NCBI GenBank assembly: GCA_020284085.1
Contig: JACEVL010000150.1
Location: 615,116 to 679,115 of the forward strand
Direction: 5' to 3'
Length of the DNA: 64,000 nucleotides
Source: Aporrectodea caliginosa
Lineage: Eukaryota > Annelida > Clitellata > Crassiclitellata > Lumbricidae
In this document: one piece after another, positions 12,401 through 21,903 of the stretch
How positions within the stretch are numbered: the first letter of the stretch is position 1
Layout: the number at the start of each line of letters is the position of its first letter
Notes under the pieces: model-generated
The model's database searches: none
What the model was told of the DNA's origin: nothing
Seen by the model: only the letters and a program-made list of their open reading frames with translations
Position numbers and translations under genes: made by a program

Positions 12401-12975
12401 CTAAGTCATAGTTTCTAATTTTTTTCTAAGTCATATTTTCTAATTTGTTTCTAAGTCATGTTGTCTAATTATTTTCTAAGTCATATTTTTTAATTATTTT
12501 CTAAGGCATATTTTCTAATTATTTTCTAAGTCATATTTTCTAATTATTTTCTAAGTCGATAGACTATTTCCTATATATTTTTCTAAGTCGATAGACTATT
12601 TTCTAATTATTTTCTAAGTCGATAGACTATTTTCTAATTATTTTCTAAGTCGATAGACTATTTTCTAATTATTTTCTAAGTCATATTTTCTAATTTTTTT
12701 CTAAGTCATATTTTCTAATTTTTTTCTAAGTCATGTTGTCTAATTATTTTCTAAGTCATATTTTCTAATTATTTTCTAAGGCATATTTTCTAATTATTTT
12801 CTAAGTCATATTTTCTAATTATTTTCTAAGTCGATAGACTATTTTCTATATTTTTTCTAAGTCGATAGACTATTTTCTAATTATTTTCTAAGTCGATAGA
12901 CTATTTTCTAATTATTTTCTAAGTCGATAGACTATTTTCTAATTATTTTCTAAGTCGACTTAGAAAATAATCTAA
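9497..12975. repeat. 3.5-kb satellite array, 25-bp and 20/21-bp monomers
   Basis: Two related monomers alternate in blocks. Type A is 25 bp (core TTCTAATTATTTTCTAAGTCA with a TAT link). Type B is 20-21 bp (TTTTCTAAGTCGATAGA with TTA or CTTA). Type B dominates the left edge (9497-9600), islands near 10130-10390, 10645-10905 and 12552-12660, and the right edge (12825-12960); type A fills the rest. The array ends in a perfect 28-bp palindrome centred on GTCGAC (12943-12970), after which a short piece reads in inverted orientation. There is no coding potential. It is not CRISPR: there are no unique spacers and the host is a eukaryote. Confidence 0.95.
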
Positions 12976-13235
12976 GTCGATAGATTTTCATAGGCCTTTT
13001 TGAAAAATTATCGGAAACGACCTGTTGTAAATAATGACGTTACTGACGTTGTTTGCACTACTATGCTTAGTAAGTTAGTATAGTTTTCTTAGCCTACTAC
13101 AACTAATTCACTAAATGCAATCTTCGAAAATTTCTCAGCGCCCACAAAACCCTTAGTCTTTCTTAATACCCCATTATTAAGTCTTCATTGCACACCCCAA
13201 CTCCAAGTGGATCAATTGTCTCTGTTCTACAATTC

Positions 13236-13450
13236 TCATAGGCCTACTAGAGAACAGTAGCCTAAGGTACGGGAGAGAAGTGAGATATGTTGGACAAAGG
13301 TCGGAGGATAGGCTAGTTTGTTTAATTGCTGGTGGAGGCCAATAATGAGGAATTCTGTTTTTGAACGGTTAAGATATAGCAGGTTAGCGGTCATCCAGGC
13401 TGAAATCTGAGTAATGATGTTGAGTAAGTGATTTAGTGCAACTGGAAGGG
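13236..13450 (-). mobile_element. LINE reverse-transcriptase palm fragment
   Basis: Minus-strand frame reads ISAWMTANLLYLNRSKTEFL and IGLHQQLNKL, the segment just after the catalytic YADD box in L2/CR1-type reverse transcriptases (WM..N.L.LN..KTE.L). The catalytic box itself is not present and the frame ends quickly, so this is a dead remnant. Confidence 0.7.
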
Positions 13451-13854
13451 AGTGAGGCATAGAACGATTATGCGAATATTACGAATATTAAGATTTTTAG
13501 AAATTGACTAATATTGACGAATATTAAAACTGGCCAACGAATATTAAGAATATTAATTTTTTAGTTTTTTTAATTCTTCAACATCCGGGATTAATTTTTT
13601 TAAATCATTGCCAAAAATATGCATAAGAACAGTTACATATTACAATTACTCAGCCAAGTACAGACCTATATGGTGGGTAAAATCATTCTTGACATTATAT
13701 TGAACGGCGTGGCTAGGTATTTGGGCGCCAATACCAACAATAGAGATTTCACTTTTTCATTTGCAATTTTTCACTTCTTAGCCTTTCAGCGCTGTACGCA
13801 TTTGCGTAAGTGCGTACGCCTAACGGCGCCCCTGGGCCTACTTTCAATTGTCGA

Positions 13855-14364
13855 CAAAGGTCTTTGATGTCACATGACGACGTTAAACCTTGGAAATAAA
13901 TAAATAGTCGTCAGCTGAAGGTCGTGAACTAACCATGATCATTAATGCCGTTACTCGATAACCAAATAGCCCCTCAAAATGGCAAGATCCGCTCCAATTT
14001 GCACCGGGAATTCTGTTTAAGTTCAAGATGGGAAGTCGAAAGCGAAACGGTGACAAGATTATTCTGCAACGCATCGAAGCCTGGCGTAGTGGAATGGTTT
14101 TCTGTGATGAAGCTAAAGAAATCACGCCATCTGACTCACGAACTAGGAGGAATGACAAGATCTACGATAGAAGAAAAATATCTTGCCCAGGCGGTATCTA
14201 GCAGGCTCGAAGATGGCGACATCAAAGGGGCCCTTCGCTTGCTCTGCTCTGATGATGTTCCTGTAGAAGATTCACCTAGAGTGATTGAAGAACTGCAGAA
14301 GAAACACCCAAAGGCTTACGAAGACAGAAGAACACTGCCATGCCCTCAAGACGACAGGTTATGA
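13855..14364 (+). mobile_element. Retroelement polyprotein fragment upstream of RT
   Basis: The 139-codon frame at 13945-14364 ends with YLAQAVSSRLEDGDIKGALR, LLCSDDVP and LQKKHPKA. A GD(I/V)xGALRxLxSDD...L..KHP block precedes the reverse-transcriptase domain in many invertebrate retroelement polyproteins. Just upstream, a different frame reads IILQRIEAWRSGM, which normally sits in the same protein, so a frameshift separates the two parts. No RT domain follows. The left part is paralogous to 4944-5250, and the family probably matches the nuclease-like tails at 3.0 and 63.5 kb. Confidence 0.6.
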
Positions 14365-14509
14365 CGCCATACAGGTTTCTGGAAAGATGGTCTGTAACGC
14401 TCATTAAAAACACACTACCATAGCCTCAAAAAGAGAGGTTTAAAGACATACAGGTTTCTGAAAAGAGGGTATGTAATACTAATCGTCCTTTTCAGCGACA
14501 TCTATGTGA

Positions 14510-14806
14510 GGGCCGGATGGCTTCAAACAACATCTAGAAGACCTTCTGTTGAACACAACAGACACGGATTTTGTGGAGATTGCTACTGACGTAACCCATT
14601 TATTGTTGAAAGGAGGGCTACCAAAACACATTGCGGAGATACTAAACCGAGGTTTTAGGTACTTTGGACTGGACCAATCGGGAGAACGAGCAATCCAGTC
14701 CAGAATGACGGTTTATAGAAACAGTTTACTGAAAACCGTCAATTTATTTAGTCTGTATAATAAGTCTGTTGTCTTTACGAAAAATAAATTTGTCTCACAA
14801 CGCTGA
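14510..14806 (+). CDS. Unrecognised ORF fragment
   Basis: A frame of about 85-95 codons containing LKQHLEDLLLNTTDTDFVEI and LNRGFRYFGLD. It is mixed in composition with no low-complexity bias, but I recognise no family. It lies between a dead retroelement piece and a piggyBac-like element, so a transposon origin is likelier than a host exon. No splice signals were convincing. Confidence 0.2.
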   Translation, partial: GPDGFKQHLEDLLLNTTDTDFVEIATDVTHLLLKGGLPKHIAEILNRGFRYFGLDQSGERAIQSRMTVYRNSLLKTVNLFSLYNKSVVFTKNKFVSQR

Positions 14807-15330
14807 ATTAGTTTTACTTAAGAGAAATACTTCTGGATCGACATTCACTTAGACACCTTTTAACCCGTTTTTGCCCGAATTTTATTTTTGCTTCATTTTG
14901 AGTTATGTTACACAGTTTGATGCTAGAATAGCCATGCTACCTTAATTTTTCATTTATTTTAAGAAATTCCATGAAATTTTTTATTTTGTTCCTATGTTCC
15001 AATATTGGAACACTGGGCATATATGGGTGCAGAAATATACATAATCCACGCCAACATTACCAAGTACAGCAATGATTATTTCAAGTGAAGTTACCTAGCA
15101 CATTTGTTCTAGCTGCTATCACAGTGCTGTATAGAAAGAGTTGGGGCCCATATTCAGTATACATGTGCCTAAGTTCAGACAAAGAACAGAAAAATATCAC
15201 AAAAATGACCATTTTCCCTGCAAACAAGCGAAGAAAATTATCGTGGAAGGGAATGCCGGCCAGAATCACACTGACACTTGGAACCAAATCCTTGAAACCT
15301 ATCGTTCGCTCAGAATGTTCAGGGTTTCAC

Positions 15331-15487
15331 CAGTGGCGGCGCCAGGGGGCTAGGGGGTACTTAGCCCCCTAACTGCGGCTCAGCCCCCCAAAGTGGGAAA
15401 TCACTACAAATCACAGCGAGGAGGGGACAAAAGGGAAGGTTTTTGAGCTTTAGCCCACCCAAACCTGAAATCCTGGTGCCGCCACTG
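15331..15487. mobile_element. 157-bp hAT-like MITE
   Basis: Inverted ends CAGTGGCGGCGCCAG and CTGGTGCCGCCACTG, flanked by a perfect 8-bp target duplication GGTTTCAC (15323-15330 and 15488-15495). Eight-base duplications and CAGTG ends are typical of the hAT superfamily. It has the same CAGTGGCGGCGC end as the element at 37329-44765. It is inserted inside the piggyBac-like element. Confidence 0.9.
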
Positions 15488-15597
15488 GGTTTCACCAGTT
15501 TTTTCATCAGCACTATCTTCTTCACTCTGGTGTGCATGCCATGTATGTATTTATGTATGTATGTATGAATGTATGCATGTATGTCTGTATGTATGTA

Positions 15598-16156
15598 TGT
15601 AAGGTGCTACTATACGAATGAAGACAACTCGTTTCTAGGGTAAAAAAGAATGTATATTATAAAACAAAATCCGTAATAGTAACACACATACAACCTTATC
15701 GAAGAACATCAGCTCCACACGTCTCCAGCTCTCGAGAACGTTGCACAGCAAACAAACAACTTGGTTGGCCACAGCGGACACGAAACCAACAGTTTAACTA
15801 GTTAACTAGACTTATCTAGTACAAGGAAGTCTTGGTCAGTTCTACTGAGAATTCGACATCACACACGGCAACAGGCCTAACGAAAACTGCCAAGCTTCGA
15901 CGACGAATCTTTTACATTGGTTTAAATAGGAGAGAACACTCCTTCTTAACTATACCTGATATAGTTCATCAACTATCCTATTTTCTGTCTCTGTTACAGT
16001 AACGATATTCGTATATTTCTAGTAAGCCTAACATCACGCCTACTTTCAATATATAGTTCAGTTCAATACTAAATATATTTAGCTTTATCCAGAATGTCTC
16101 TTCAATCTAGGACAAAGTACCGTCAACAGTGTCTCGGTTGGGAAGGTCTCCCAACA
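15598..16156 (-). repeat. 3' LTR of the non-autonomous element
   Basis: 559 bp, TG...CA bounded in element orientation. It differs from 20006-20563 by a single base (CGTCAACAG versus CGTAACAG on the + strand). It starts (element sense) with a 7-bp hairpin GTTGGGA/TCCCAAC. Confidence 0.93.
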
Positions 16157-16169
16157 TACCCCCCAACCA

Positions 16170-19100
16170 CTACGAGAGAAAACCTATCGGTTTTCGACAA
16201 AACGAACGAAAACACAAAAACATGACAAATGAAACTACGCAAAACACAACCAAAACCCCCAACTTCAACTCCCCAACAATACACTCGAAGATCAACCAGG
16301 CGACGGACGACTCCAGAGATCCGGCATCCAGTTCTCCTTTCCAGAGCGATGTTGAATGTCCAGAGTGTACTGTTACAACTCTAGACTCCATCGAAACACT
16401 GTCTCTGAATACGGTCGCATCACGAACTTGTATGCAACTGAGATCCGTCGATCCAGTCAGTCGCATCACACCAGAAGCTCCACGTCGCATCTCGTGCATC
16501 GATTTCCTCGTTCCACCATTCGCATCCACGTACAACATCATCACCACCATGAAGAACACGAGCACCGTCAAGTTCCTCCGATTGGAACATAGTCGTCGAT
16601 CTCGACAACTTCTGCCATCGTTTCTCCCATCCTGACATCTCATCTTGCTAGTCATCTGCAAATATACATCTAACACACCCACATAAGATTTCTCTTTTAA
16701 CAATTCACTTTCCTTTGTATTTTGTGCACAAAACAAAACTTCAACATTCCACAAGTTCACCTTGACTTTGCATTCTTCCAAACACTTTGTTAACACTAAC
16801 ACCAAACATTTCATGTATGTCAACCTTTGAAACTGTACAAAGCACACACTCCCAGTACAATTACCGATGTGTACTACGAATACTGACATACACCCATCAG
16901 TCATGCCAACATGCAACCATATCAACATCCAAGCATGTTCCAAAGTACCTCGTACTAACACCAATGCAATGCACCTCCACAATCTCCAACTCCACAACTT
17001 ATATATTTGCCATTCACCACTCTGTTTCAAGAAACCATGCACGATTATCAACATTTTCCATTTCACATTCACTTCACTCAACATACCTTTATGCCACTCT
17101 TTCACACACCAATTCTTCCGTGCTCCTAATACGAACAAATCCTTCTTCACCACATCTTGTACCTTTCGCACATCCACATCCACTTCCACTGTTTTAAGCA
17201 ACCTGCTTACACCTTCATTCGATGCGTTGTCCACTTCGACACACCTTCGATTCATCTCCGCGACCCTCGACTCGTCAAGCAAAAAGGAACATACAACAGG
17301 TATATCATCAACAATGCACTCCTTTAAGTTTAACAATTCCCTTTGTACGTCTTCCATTGTAAACGCATCTTCAATCTTATTATATCTCACACAATTTCTT
17401 GAAGACACCACATTATTGCACTTGACAAAAGACAACTCATTTTTCTCTTCTGCGTACGTTTTCAATTCAACTTCTGATTTCCTCAAAACATTTTCAATGT
17501 CGTCATTCATCACGTCCTTGTTCAACACAATCTCACTCACATTCGACAATCGTTCAAGCTTCTCTTCACACAATTCATTTACACCTTTTAAATCCAACAC
17601 ATCAGTTATTTTATTTCGCTCATTATCTACTAAGACATCACGAGACACCTCATACGAACTCTGTTCACGCAGTGAGTGTTCTGATTTAGCCAACTCAAAC
17701 AATGGCTTCATCACAACATCCGTGCGTTGCAACTGAATTACATCATTTCGAGATACAATTTCTCCTATGTTTGACTTAATGACTTCATTCTCGTCAAACA
17801 ATTCACCAACACCTGAAAACTTCAAATCCTCTTCCACTACTTCCAACTGTGTACTAGCATGAGCGTTCACGGCATCTTTATTCCCCATGACAACCCTATC
17901 CAATGCTGCTTGTGCTCTAGTTACCACAGAAATGTCTCTAGGTCCCATATCTGCAATATCATTACCTATGAGCACATCTACTCCTTCAGGTAACTTATCA
18001 ATTAAGCCACATAACACTTTTCCCTTCACTCTTTCCGAATCCAAGTTAATTTCCACTAAAGGAATTTCAATAGGATCTCCAACAACACCCTGAATCAAAC
18101 AATTTTCCTTTGTATCTTTAAACTCATCACTTCCTAATCTTTCCTTGCTGACCAATGTTTGCAAAGACCCAGAATCCCTTAGCAAAACTATCTGACGCCG
18201 TGTACCTTCATGCCCATACAACCATGCATTTGAACAAAAAGGCTTATAATTATCATGCACATGCATTGAACCTTGTGAGTTTTCAGTATAGCAGCTGTCA
18301 TTCCCCACTAACTGAACTGTTCTCGGGGCATTTTCAAAATTTCGTTGTCCCGTTGCCTCCTGTGTATCTCTTAACTGCCAGCAATTTGAACTCGAGTGCC
18401 CTTTACGGTGACAATATCCACAAGTCTCTTGTGAACCCCAACTCTTATTAAATGCCACTTTATTTCCCAATTTAGGTGAGTGCCATCCAGAATTCCAAGG
18501 TTTTCGTTCAAATTTCGGCGAGTTTCCATAGTGACCCCAATTTCCTTTTTCCATATATGAATCCTCCTTATTTTCACCTCTGAACCCAAATGTTTCCACT
18601 TTAAATGGTTTGTACAAAATAGCAAATTCATCTGCTAATGTGGCTGCTTCACTCAAACTCCCAGGTTTTTTTTCAATTACCCATCTATGAAGTTCTGTTG
18701 GTAAACAATTCACAAATTGTTCCAACTTCACAACTTCAATGAGTTTATCCACTTCTTTCGTAGCACCTTCCCCCTCAATCCAACTGTTAAATGGCAAACT
18801 CATTCGAAAAGCAAAATTTGAATATGTTTCCAAATTTCCTTTTCTCATTGTTCTGAACCGTTTTCTATAAAATTCCGGAACACGAGCATAAGCTCTCAAC
18901 AATGCTTGCTTCAGAATGTCATAGTCTTGACATTCCTCCACACTGAGCTCTGAGAACACTTTCTGTGCCTTGCCAGTTAACTGAGTATGAATGAGTCCCG
19001 TCCATTTATCTTTTGGAAATTTATGTATTTGCATTGCTTTTTCAAATGCCAACAAGTAATGTTCAACATCTAATTCATCAAATTTCGGAACAAATTTTAC

Positions 19101-19760
19101 TGCATTAGACATTCGAAAACCCTGCTCCATGTCCTCATGTTCAATTACATTATTTTCCAATTTTTTCAATTTCAACTCATGTTGTCTCACTTTATCTTTT
19201 TCTTGCACTTCCAATTCCAACTGTAGCTTACTCTGAGCTGCTTCTGCTTCTATTCTCAATCTTCTCTCCAATACTTCAGCTTCCAATTTTATTCTCCTTT
19301 CATCTGCTTCTACTTTACGTTGTTCAGCTTCTTCTCTACGTTGCTCAGCTGCTGCATCCACTCTACGTTGCTCAGCTGCTGCTTCGGCTTCAGCTTTACG
19401 TTTTTCAACTTCTGCGTCTAACCTTCTTGCTTCAGCTTCTGCTTCTAACTTAAGTTTAAACATTTCCAAGTCACGCTCTTCCTTTCTCTGCTGTCTTTCT
19501 GCTTCCTCTCTCTTAAATTGTCTTTCCGCCTCGTCTGCTTCCTTTGCTGCTTTTAACTCCAAAGACTTACTTTTTATTTTCCACTCCTCACGCATAGCCT
19601 TAGACGGAGATACTAACTTTGCTAAATTCTTTTGCATCTGTGCTTTACTTAAGCCTTTTGTTTCCTGACCTAAGCGTTCTAACTCAACTTTTAATTCTTC
19701 AACCGAACAGTCAAAGATATCTTCAAGCGTTAACGCTTTTGCTGCTACAGGCGACTCCAT
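16170..19760 (-). CDS. gag: Gag-protease polyprotein with novel C-terminal half (Gmr1-like, pol-less)
   Basis: An intact 1196-codon ORF. The first ~200 residues are a Lys/Glu/Ala-rich coiled coil. Next comes a Gag core (KFVPKFDELDVEHYLLAFEK), a CCHC zinc knuckle (CGYCHRKGHSSSNC, residues 447-460) and a retroviral-type aspartic protease with DSG at 529-531 and VLIGND. Up to DVLV (about residue 710, near 17630) it matches the autonomous copy closely. At the point where that copy enters integrase, this one changes to an unrelated acidic, charged stretch of about 180 residues, then Trp/Cys-rich sequence that looks like read-through. The last ~60 codons come from a decayed RNase H end read in another frame, plus the polypurine-tract region, so the stop lies 13 bases from the LTR. 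Gag and protease could still assemble particles, while reverse transcription would need enzymes from another copy (inference). The start is the same ATG as in the autonomous ORF. Confidence 0.85.
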   Translation of the reverse strand: MESPVAAKALTLEDIFDCSVEELKVELERLGQETKGLSKAQMQKNLAKLVSPSKAMREEWKIKSKSLELKAAKEADEAERQFKREEAERQQRKEERDLEMFKLKLEAEAEARRLDAEVEKRKAEAEAAAEQRRVDAAAEQRREEAEQRKVEADERRIKLEAEVLERRLRIEAEAAQSKLQLELEVQEKDKVRQHELKLKKLENNVIEHEDMEQGFRMSNAVKFVPKFDELDVEHYLLAFEKAMQIHKFPKDKWTGLIHTQLTGKAQKVFSELSVEECQDYDILKQALLRAYARVPEFYRKRFRTMRKGNLETYSNFAFRMSLPFNSWIEGEGATKEVDKLIEVVKLEQFVNCLPTELHRWVIEKKPGSLSEAATLADEFAILYKPFKVETFGFRGENKEDSYMEKGNWGHYGNSPKFERKPWNSGWHSPKLGNKVAFNKSWGSQETCGYCHRKGHSSSNCWQLRDTQEATGQRNFENAPRTVQLVGNDSCYTENSQGSMHVHDNYKPFCSNAWLYGHEGTRRQIVLLRDSGSLQTLVSKERLGSDEFKDTKENCLIQGVVGDPIEIPLVEINLDSERVKGKVLCGLIDKLPEGVDVLIGNDIADMGPRDISVVTRAQAALDRVVMGNKDAVNAHASTQLEVVEEDLKFSGVGELFDENEVIKSNIGEIVSRNDVIQLQRTDVVMKPLFELAKSEHSLREQSSYEVSRDVLVDNERNKITDVLDLKGVNELCEEKLERLSNVSEIVLNKDVMNDDIENVLRKSEVELKTYAEEKNELSFVKCNNVVSSRNCVRYNKIEDAFTMEDVQRELLNLKECIVDDIPVVCSFLLDESRVAEMNRRCVEVDNASNEGVSRLLKTVEVDVDVRKVQDVVKKDLFVLGARKNWCVKEWHKGMLSEVNVKWKMLIIVHGFLKQSGEWQIYKLWSWRLWRCIALVLVRGTLEHAWMLIWLHVGMTDGCMSVFVVHIGNCTGSVCFVQFQRLTYMKCLVLVLTKCLEECKVKVNLWNVEVLFCAQNTKESELLKEKSYVGVLDVYLQMTSKMRCQDGRNDGRSCRDRRLCSNRRNLTVLVFFMVVMMLYVDANGGTRKSMHEMRRGASGVMRLTGSTDLSCIQVRDATVFRDSVSMESRVVTVHSGHSTSLWKGELDAGSLESSVAWLIFECIVGELKLGVLVVFCVVSFVMFLCFRSFCRKPIGFLS

Positions 19761-19956
19761 TTTGCCTGCTTATTCTCTAGTCTATTCTAGACTTACTCAA
19801 ATTATTCTTAGCTCTGTTGCCAAAACTTTCACTACGAAATTTCCTTTTCAAAGGTTTAATTTCCCAACTTTTGTCTCTAGACTCTTTTAGAAAAGTCCCT
19901 ACAAAATTTTCGCTTTTAGACTTTTCGCCTTATCGTCACTTTCGGACGAAGCCCCC

Positions 19957-20005
19957 AAATGTAAGGAGCTCCCCCAAAATTTTCGCAAATGGACGAGCCC
20001 CCAAA
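19957..20005 (-). promoter_or_regulatory. Duplicated tRNA-Pro-type primer-binding site
   Basis: In element sense the 5' LTR end CCTTACA is followed by TTTGGGGGCTCGTCC, whose TGGGGGCTCGTCC equals the core of the proline-tRNA primer site known from many retroviruses. About 45 bases on, CTCCTTACATTTGGGGGCTT with CGTCC repeats both the LTR end and the site. The autonomous copy has only the second version (TGGGGGCTTCGTCC). Confidence 0.75.
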
Positions 20006-20563
20006 TGTAAGGTGCTACTATACGAATGAAGACAACTCGTTTCTAGGGTAAAAAAGAATGTATATTATAAAACAAAATCCGTAATAGTAACACACATACA
20101 ACCTTATCGAAGAACATCAGCTCCACACGTCTCCAGCTCTCGAGAACGTTGCACAGCAAACAAACAACTTGGTTGGCCACAGCGGACACGAAACCAACAG
20201 TTTAACTAGTTAACTAGACTTATCTAGTACAAGGAAGTCTTGGTCAGTTCTACTGAGAATTCGACATCACACACGGCAACAGGCCTAACGAAAACTGCCA
20301 AGCTTCGACGACGAATCTTTTACATTGGTTTAAATAGGAGAGAACACTCCTTCTTAACTATACCTGATATAGTTCATCAACTATCCTATTTTCTGTCTCT
20401 GTTACAGTAACGATATTCGTATATTTCTAGTAAGCCTAACATCACGCCTACTTTCAATATATAGTTCAGTTCAATACTAAATATATTTAGCTTTATCCAG
20501 AATGTCTCTTCAATCTAGGACAAAGTACCGTAACAGTGTCTCGGTTGGGAAGGTCTCCCAACA
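20006..20563 (-). repeat. 5' LTR of the non-autonomous element
   Basis: 558 bp, nearly identical to 15598-16156. In element sense it contains a TATTTAAA box that could be the core promoter. The nine-base end CAGTGTCTCGG...CCCAACA faces the right-hand microsatellite. Confidence 0.93.
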
Positions 20564-20615
20564 GTATGTATGTAAGCATGTATGTATGTATGCATGCATG
20601 TATGTATGTATGGAT
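20564..20615. repeat. (TATG)n microsatellite split by the LTR element
   Basis: Continuation of the TATG/CATG run that ends at 15597 on the other side of the LTR element. The retroelement therefore landed in an existing microsatellite inside the piggyBac-like element. Confidence 0.85.
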
Positions 20616-21304
20616 GATGATGCAAAATAAAAAAACTTATCTTTATATGCGAGTAAGTTCGCTAAACCAAGCTAAATTTCATTGTGAAATGCAATATAAG
20701 AGCCTAGAGCGATATGCCGTAACGGGAAAATTTTGCACCCATATATGCCCAGTGTTCCAATAATGGAACATACAATATAATTGCAAAAAGTCCAAAGTAA
20801 AGTTCGTCCTAAAAACTAATTAAAATTATCATGAAATATAAGTGGTATTAGAGTACCAAAAACAGCAACTTCTAAAAAGATCTTTATTTATATTAATTTT
20901 ATTTATATATGTACCTTTTCGTCGAAATTCGTCGAAATTTTTTAACACAAAAGTGCTCATAAAGACCGTATCTCATAACTATTAGTTATTCAAAATAATA
21001 ATTTTTTGATAGATATATCTTAGAAATACTGTTTACAATGACAGGTGATGAATTATATTCACTATATAGCGCTAAATTACAAGTAAGTAAAGTATTTGCA
21101 AAATGTTCCAATAATGGAACACTGGGCAAAAACGGGTTAAAGCGCACTCACCGTTGTTATATAATCATGTCAAATTGAGCTGTTAAAGGCGATGTCAAAC
21201 CTTGGAATAATAAGTATAATAATTATTAAGCAGTAATATGCCATAATAATTTCTACCGACTGAAAACCTATGTTGCCATAAGCTGTCGTTAAACTCTGGA
21301 TTCA

Positions 21305-21592
21305 TCATCGCTGCATAGGTTGGTTGGTTAGTTGCTGTTTAACAACGCTGAGTCATAACAAAGATGAGTAGCTTCGCCCTCCTTCTTTACTCTTGGGACT
21401 GGCACTCGCCAGAGTACGAGCTGTATATGTCAGTTGCTTTAAATCAGTTGGATGTGTTAAATTTTATGATCTCAGCTGCGTTTGGTCAGTTAAGATCGTT
21501 AGGTGGGATAGTGCCAGTCCCAAGCCTGGAGCAGGGATGTGGGCTATGCAACTCATGACACAGTGTCGTTAAGCAGCGACGAACAAAAGCCG
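21305..21592. repeat. Foldback (inverted) pair of repeat family A
   Basis: The left arm (21305-21405, +) runs GTTGGTTAGTTGCTGTTTAA to CTTGGGACTGGCAC. The right arm (21510-21592) is its inverse, GTGCCAGTCCCAAGCCTGG to GACACAGTGTCGTTAAGCAG. About 100 bp lie between. This suggests that family A is an inverted-repeat element whose single arms are scattered elsewhere. A short related motif (TAAGCTGTCGTTAAACTCTG) precedes it at about 21258-21303. Confidence 0.7.
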
Positions 21593-21658
21593 TATAAAGT
21601 TGCTTCGCTAAATTAAGCTATACGCCTATAATAAGATGTCGTAAACGTTTTGGAACCC

Positions 21659-21903
21659 GTATGTTTGTATGTATGTATGTATGTATGTATGTATGTATGT
21701 ATGTATGTATGTATGTATGTATGTATGTATGTATGTATGTATGTATGTATGTATGTATGTGCGTGCGTGCGTGTGTGTGTGTATGTATGTATGTATGTAT
21801 GCATGCATGTATGTATGTATGTATGTATGTATGCATGTATGTATGTATGTATGTATGTATGTATGCATGTATGTATGTATGTATGTATGCATGTATGTAT
21901 GTA
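21659..21903. repeat. (GTAT)n microsatellite
   Basis: About 245 bp of GTAT with GCAT and GTGC variants. Long ORFs on both strands are repeat artefacts. Confidence 0.95.

Larger units (their letters stand above)
15598..20563 (-). mobile_element. Non-autonomous Gmr1-like LTR retrotransposon (full length)
   Basis: Complete 4966-bp element on the minus strand, bounded by TGTTGGGAG...CCTTACA LTRs that differ by one base. Between them are a tRNA-Pro-type primer-binding region, a 1196-codon ORF with Gag and protease, and a short G-rich polypurine tract (CCCCCCA on the + strand at about 16157-16170). It shares LTRs, leader, Gag and protease with the autonomous element at 37666-44005, but integrase, reverse transcriptase and most of RNase H are missing. 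It is inserted in a TATG microsatellite; GTATGTA lies on both sides, so the true target duplication cannot be resolved. Confidence 0.9.
14864..21136. mobile_element. piggyBac-like DNA transposon, non-autonomous, with nested insertions
   Basis: Ends in perfect 13-bp inverted repeats CCCGTTTTTGCCC (14864) and GGGCAAAAACGGG (ending 21136), each flanked outside by TTAA (14860-14863 and 21137-21140), the target site known for piggyBac-like elements. Subterminal copies of GTTCCAATATTGGAAC or GTTCCAATAATGGAAC next to CCCAGT/ACTGGG occur near 14997, 20750 and 21103. Removing the LTR element (15598-20563) and the MITE (15331-15487) leaves about 1.1 kb with no recognisable transposase, so it is a non-autonomous derivative. 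The short ORFs at 15085-15372 are unrecognised. Confidence 0.85.

Noticed and set aside
9497..12975. CRISPR-like regular repeats
   Set aside because: Monomers are contiguous or nearly so, spacers are not unique, and the window is eukaryotic. It is a satellite.
16129..18451. Plus-strand ORFs up to 289 codons opposite the Gag ORF
   Set aside because: Antisense shadows of the minus-strand retrotransposon ORF, with no domain.
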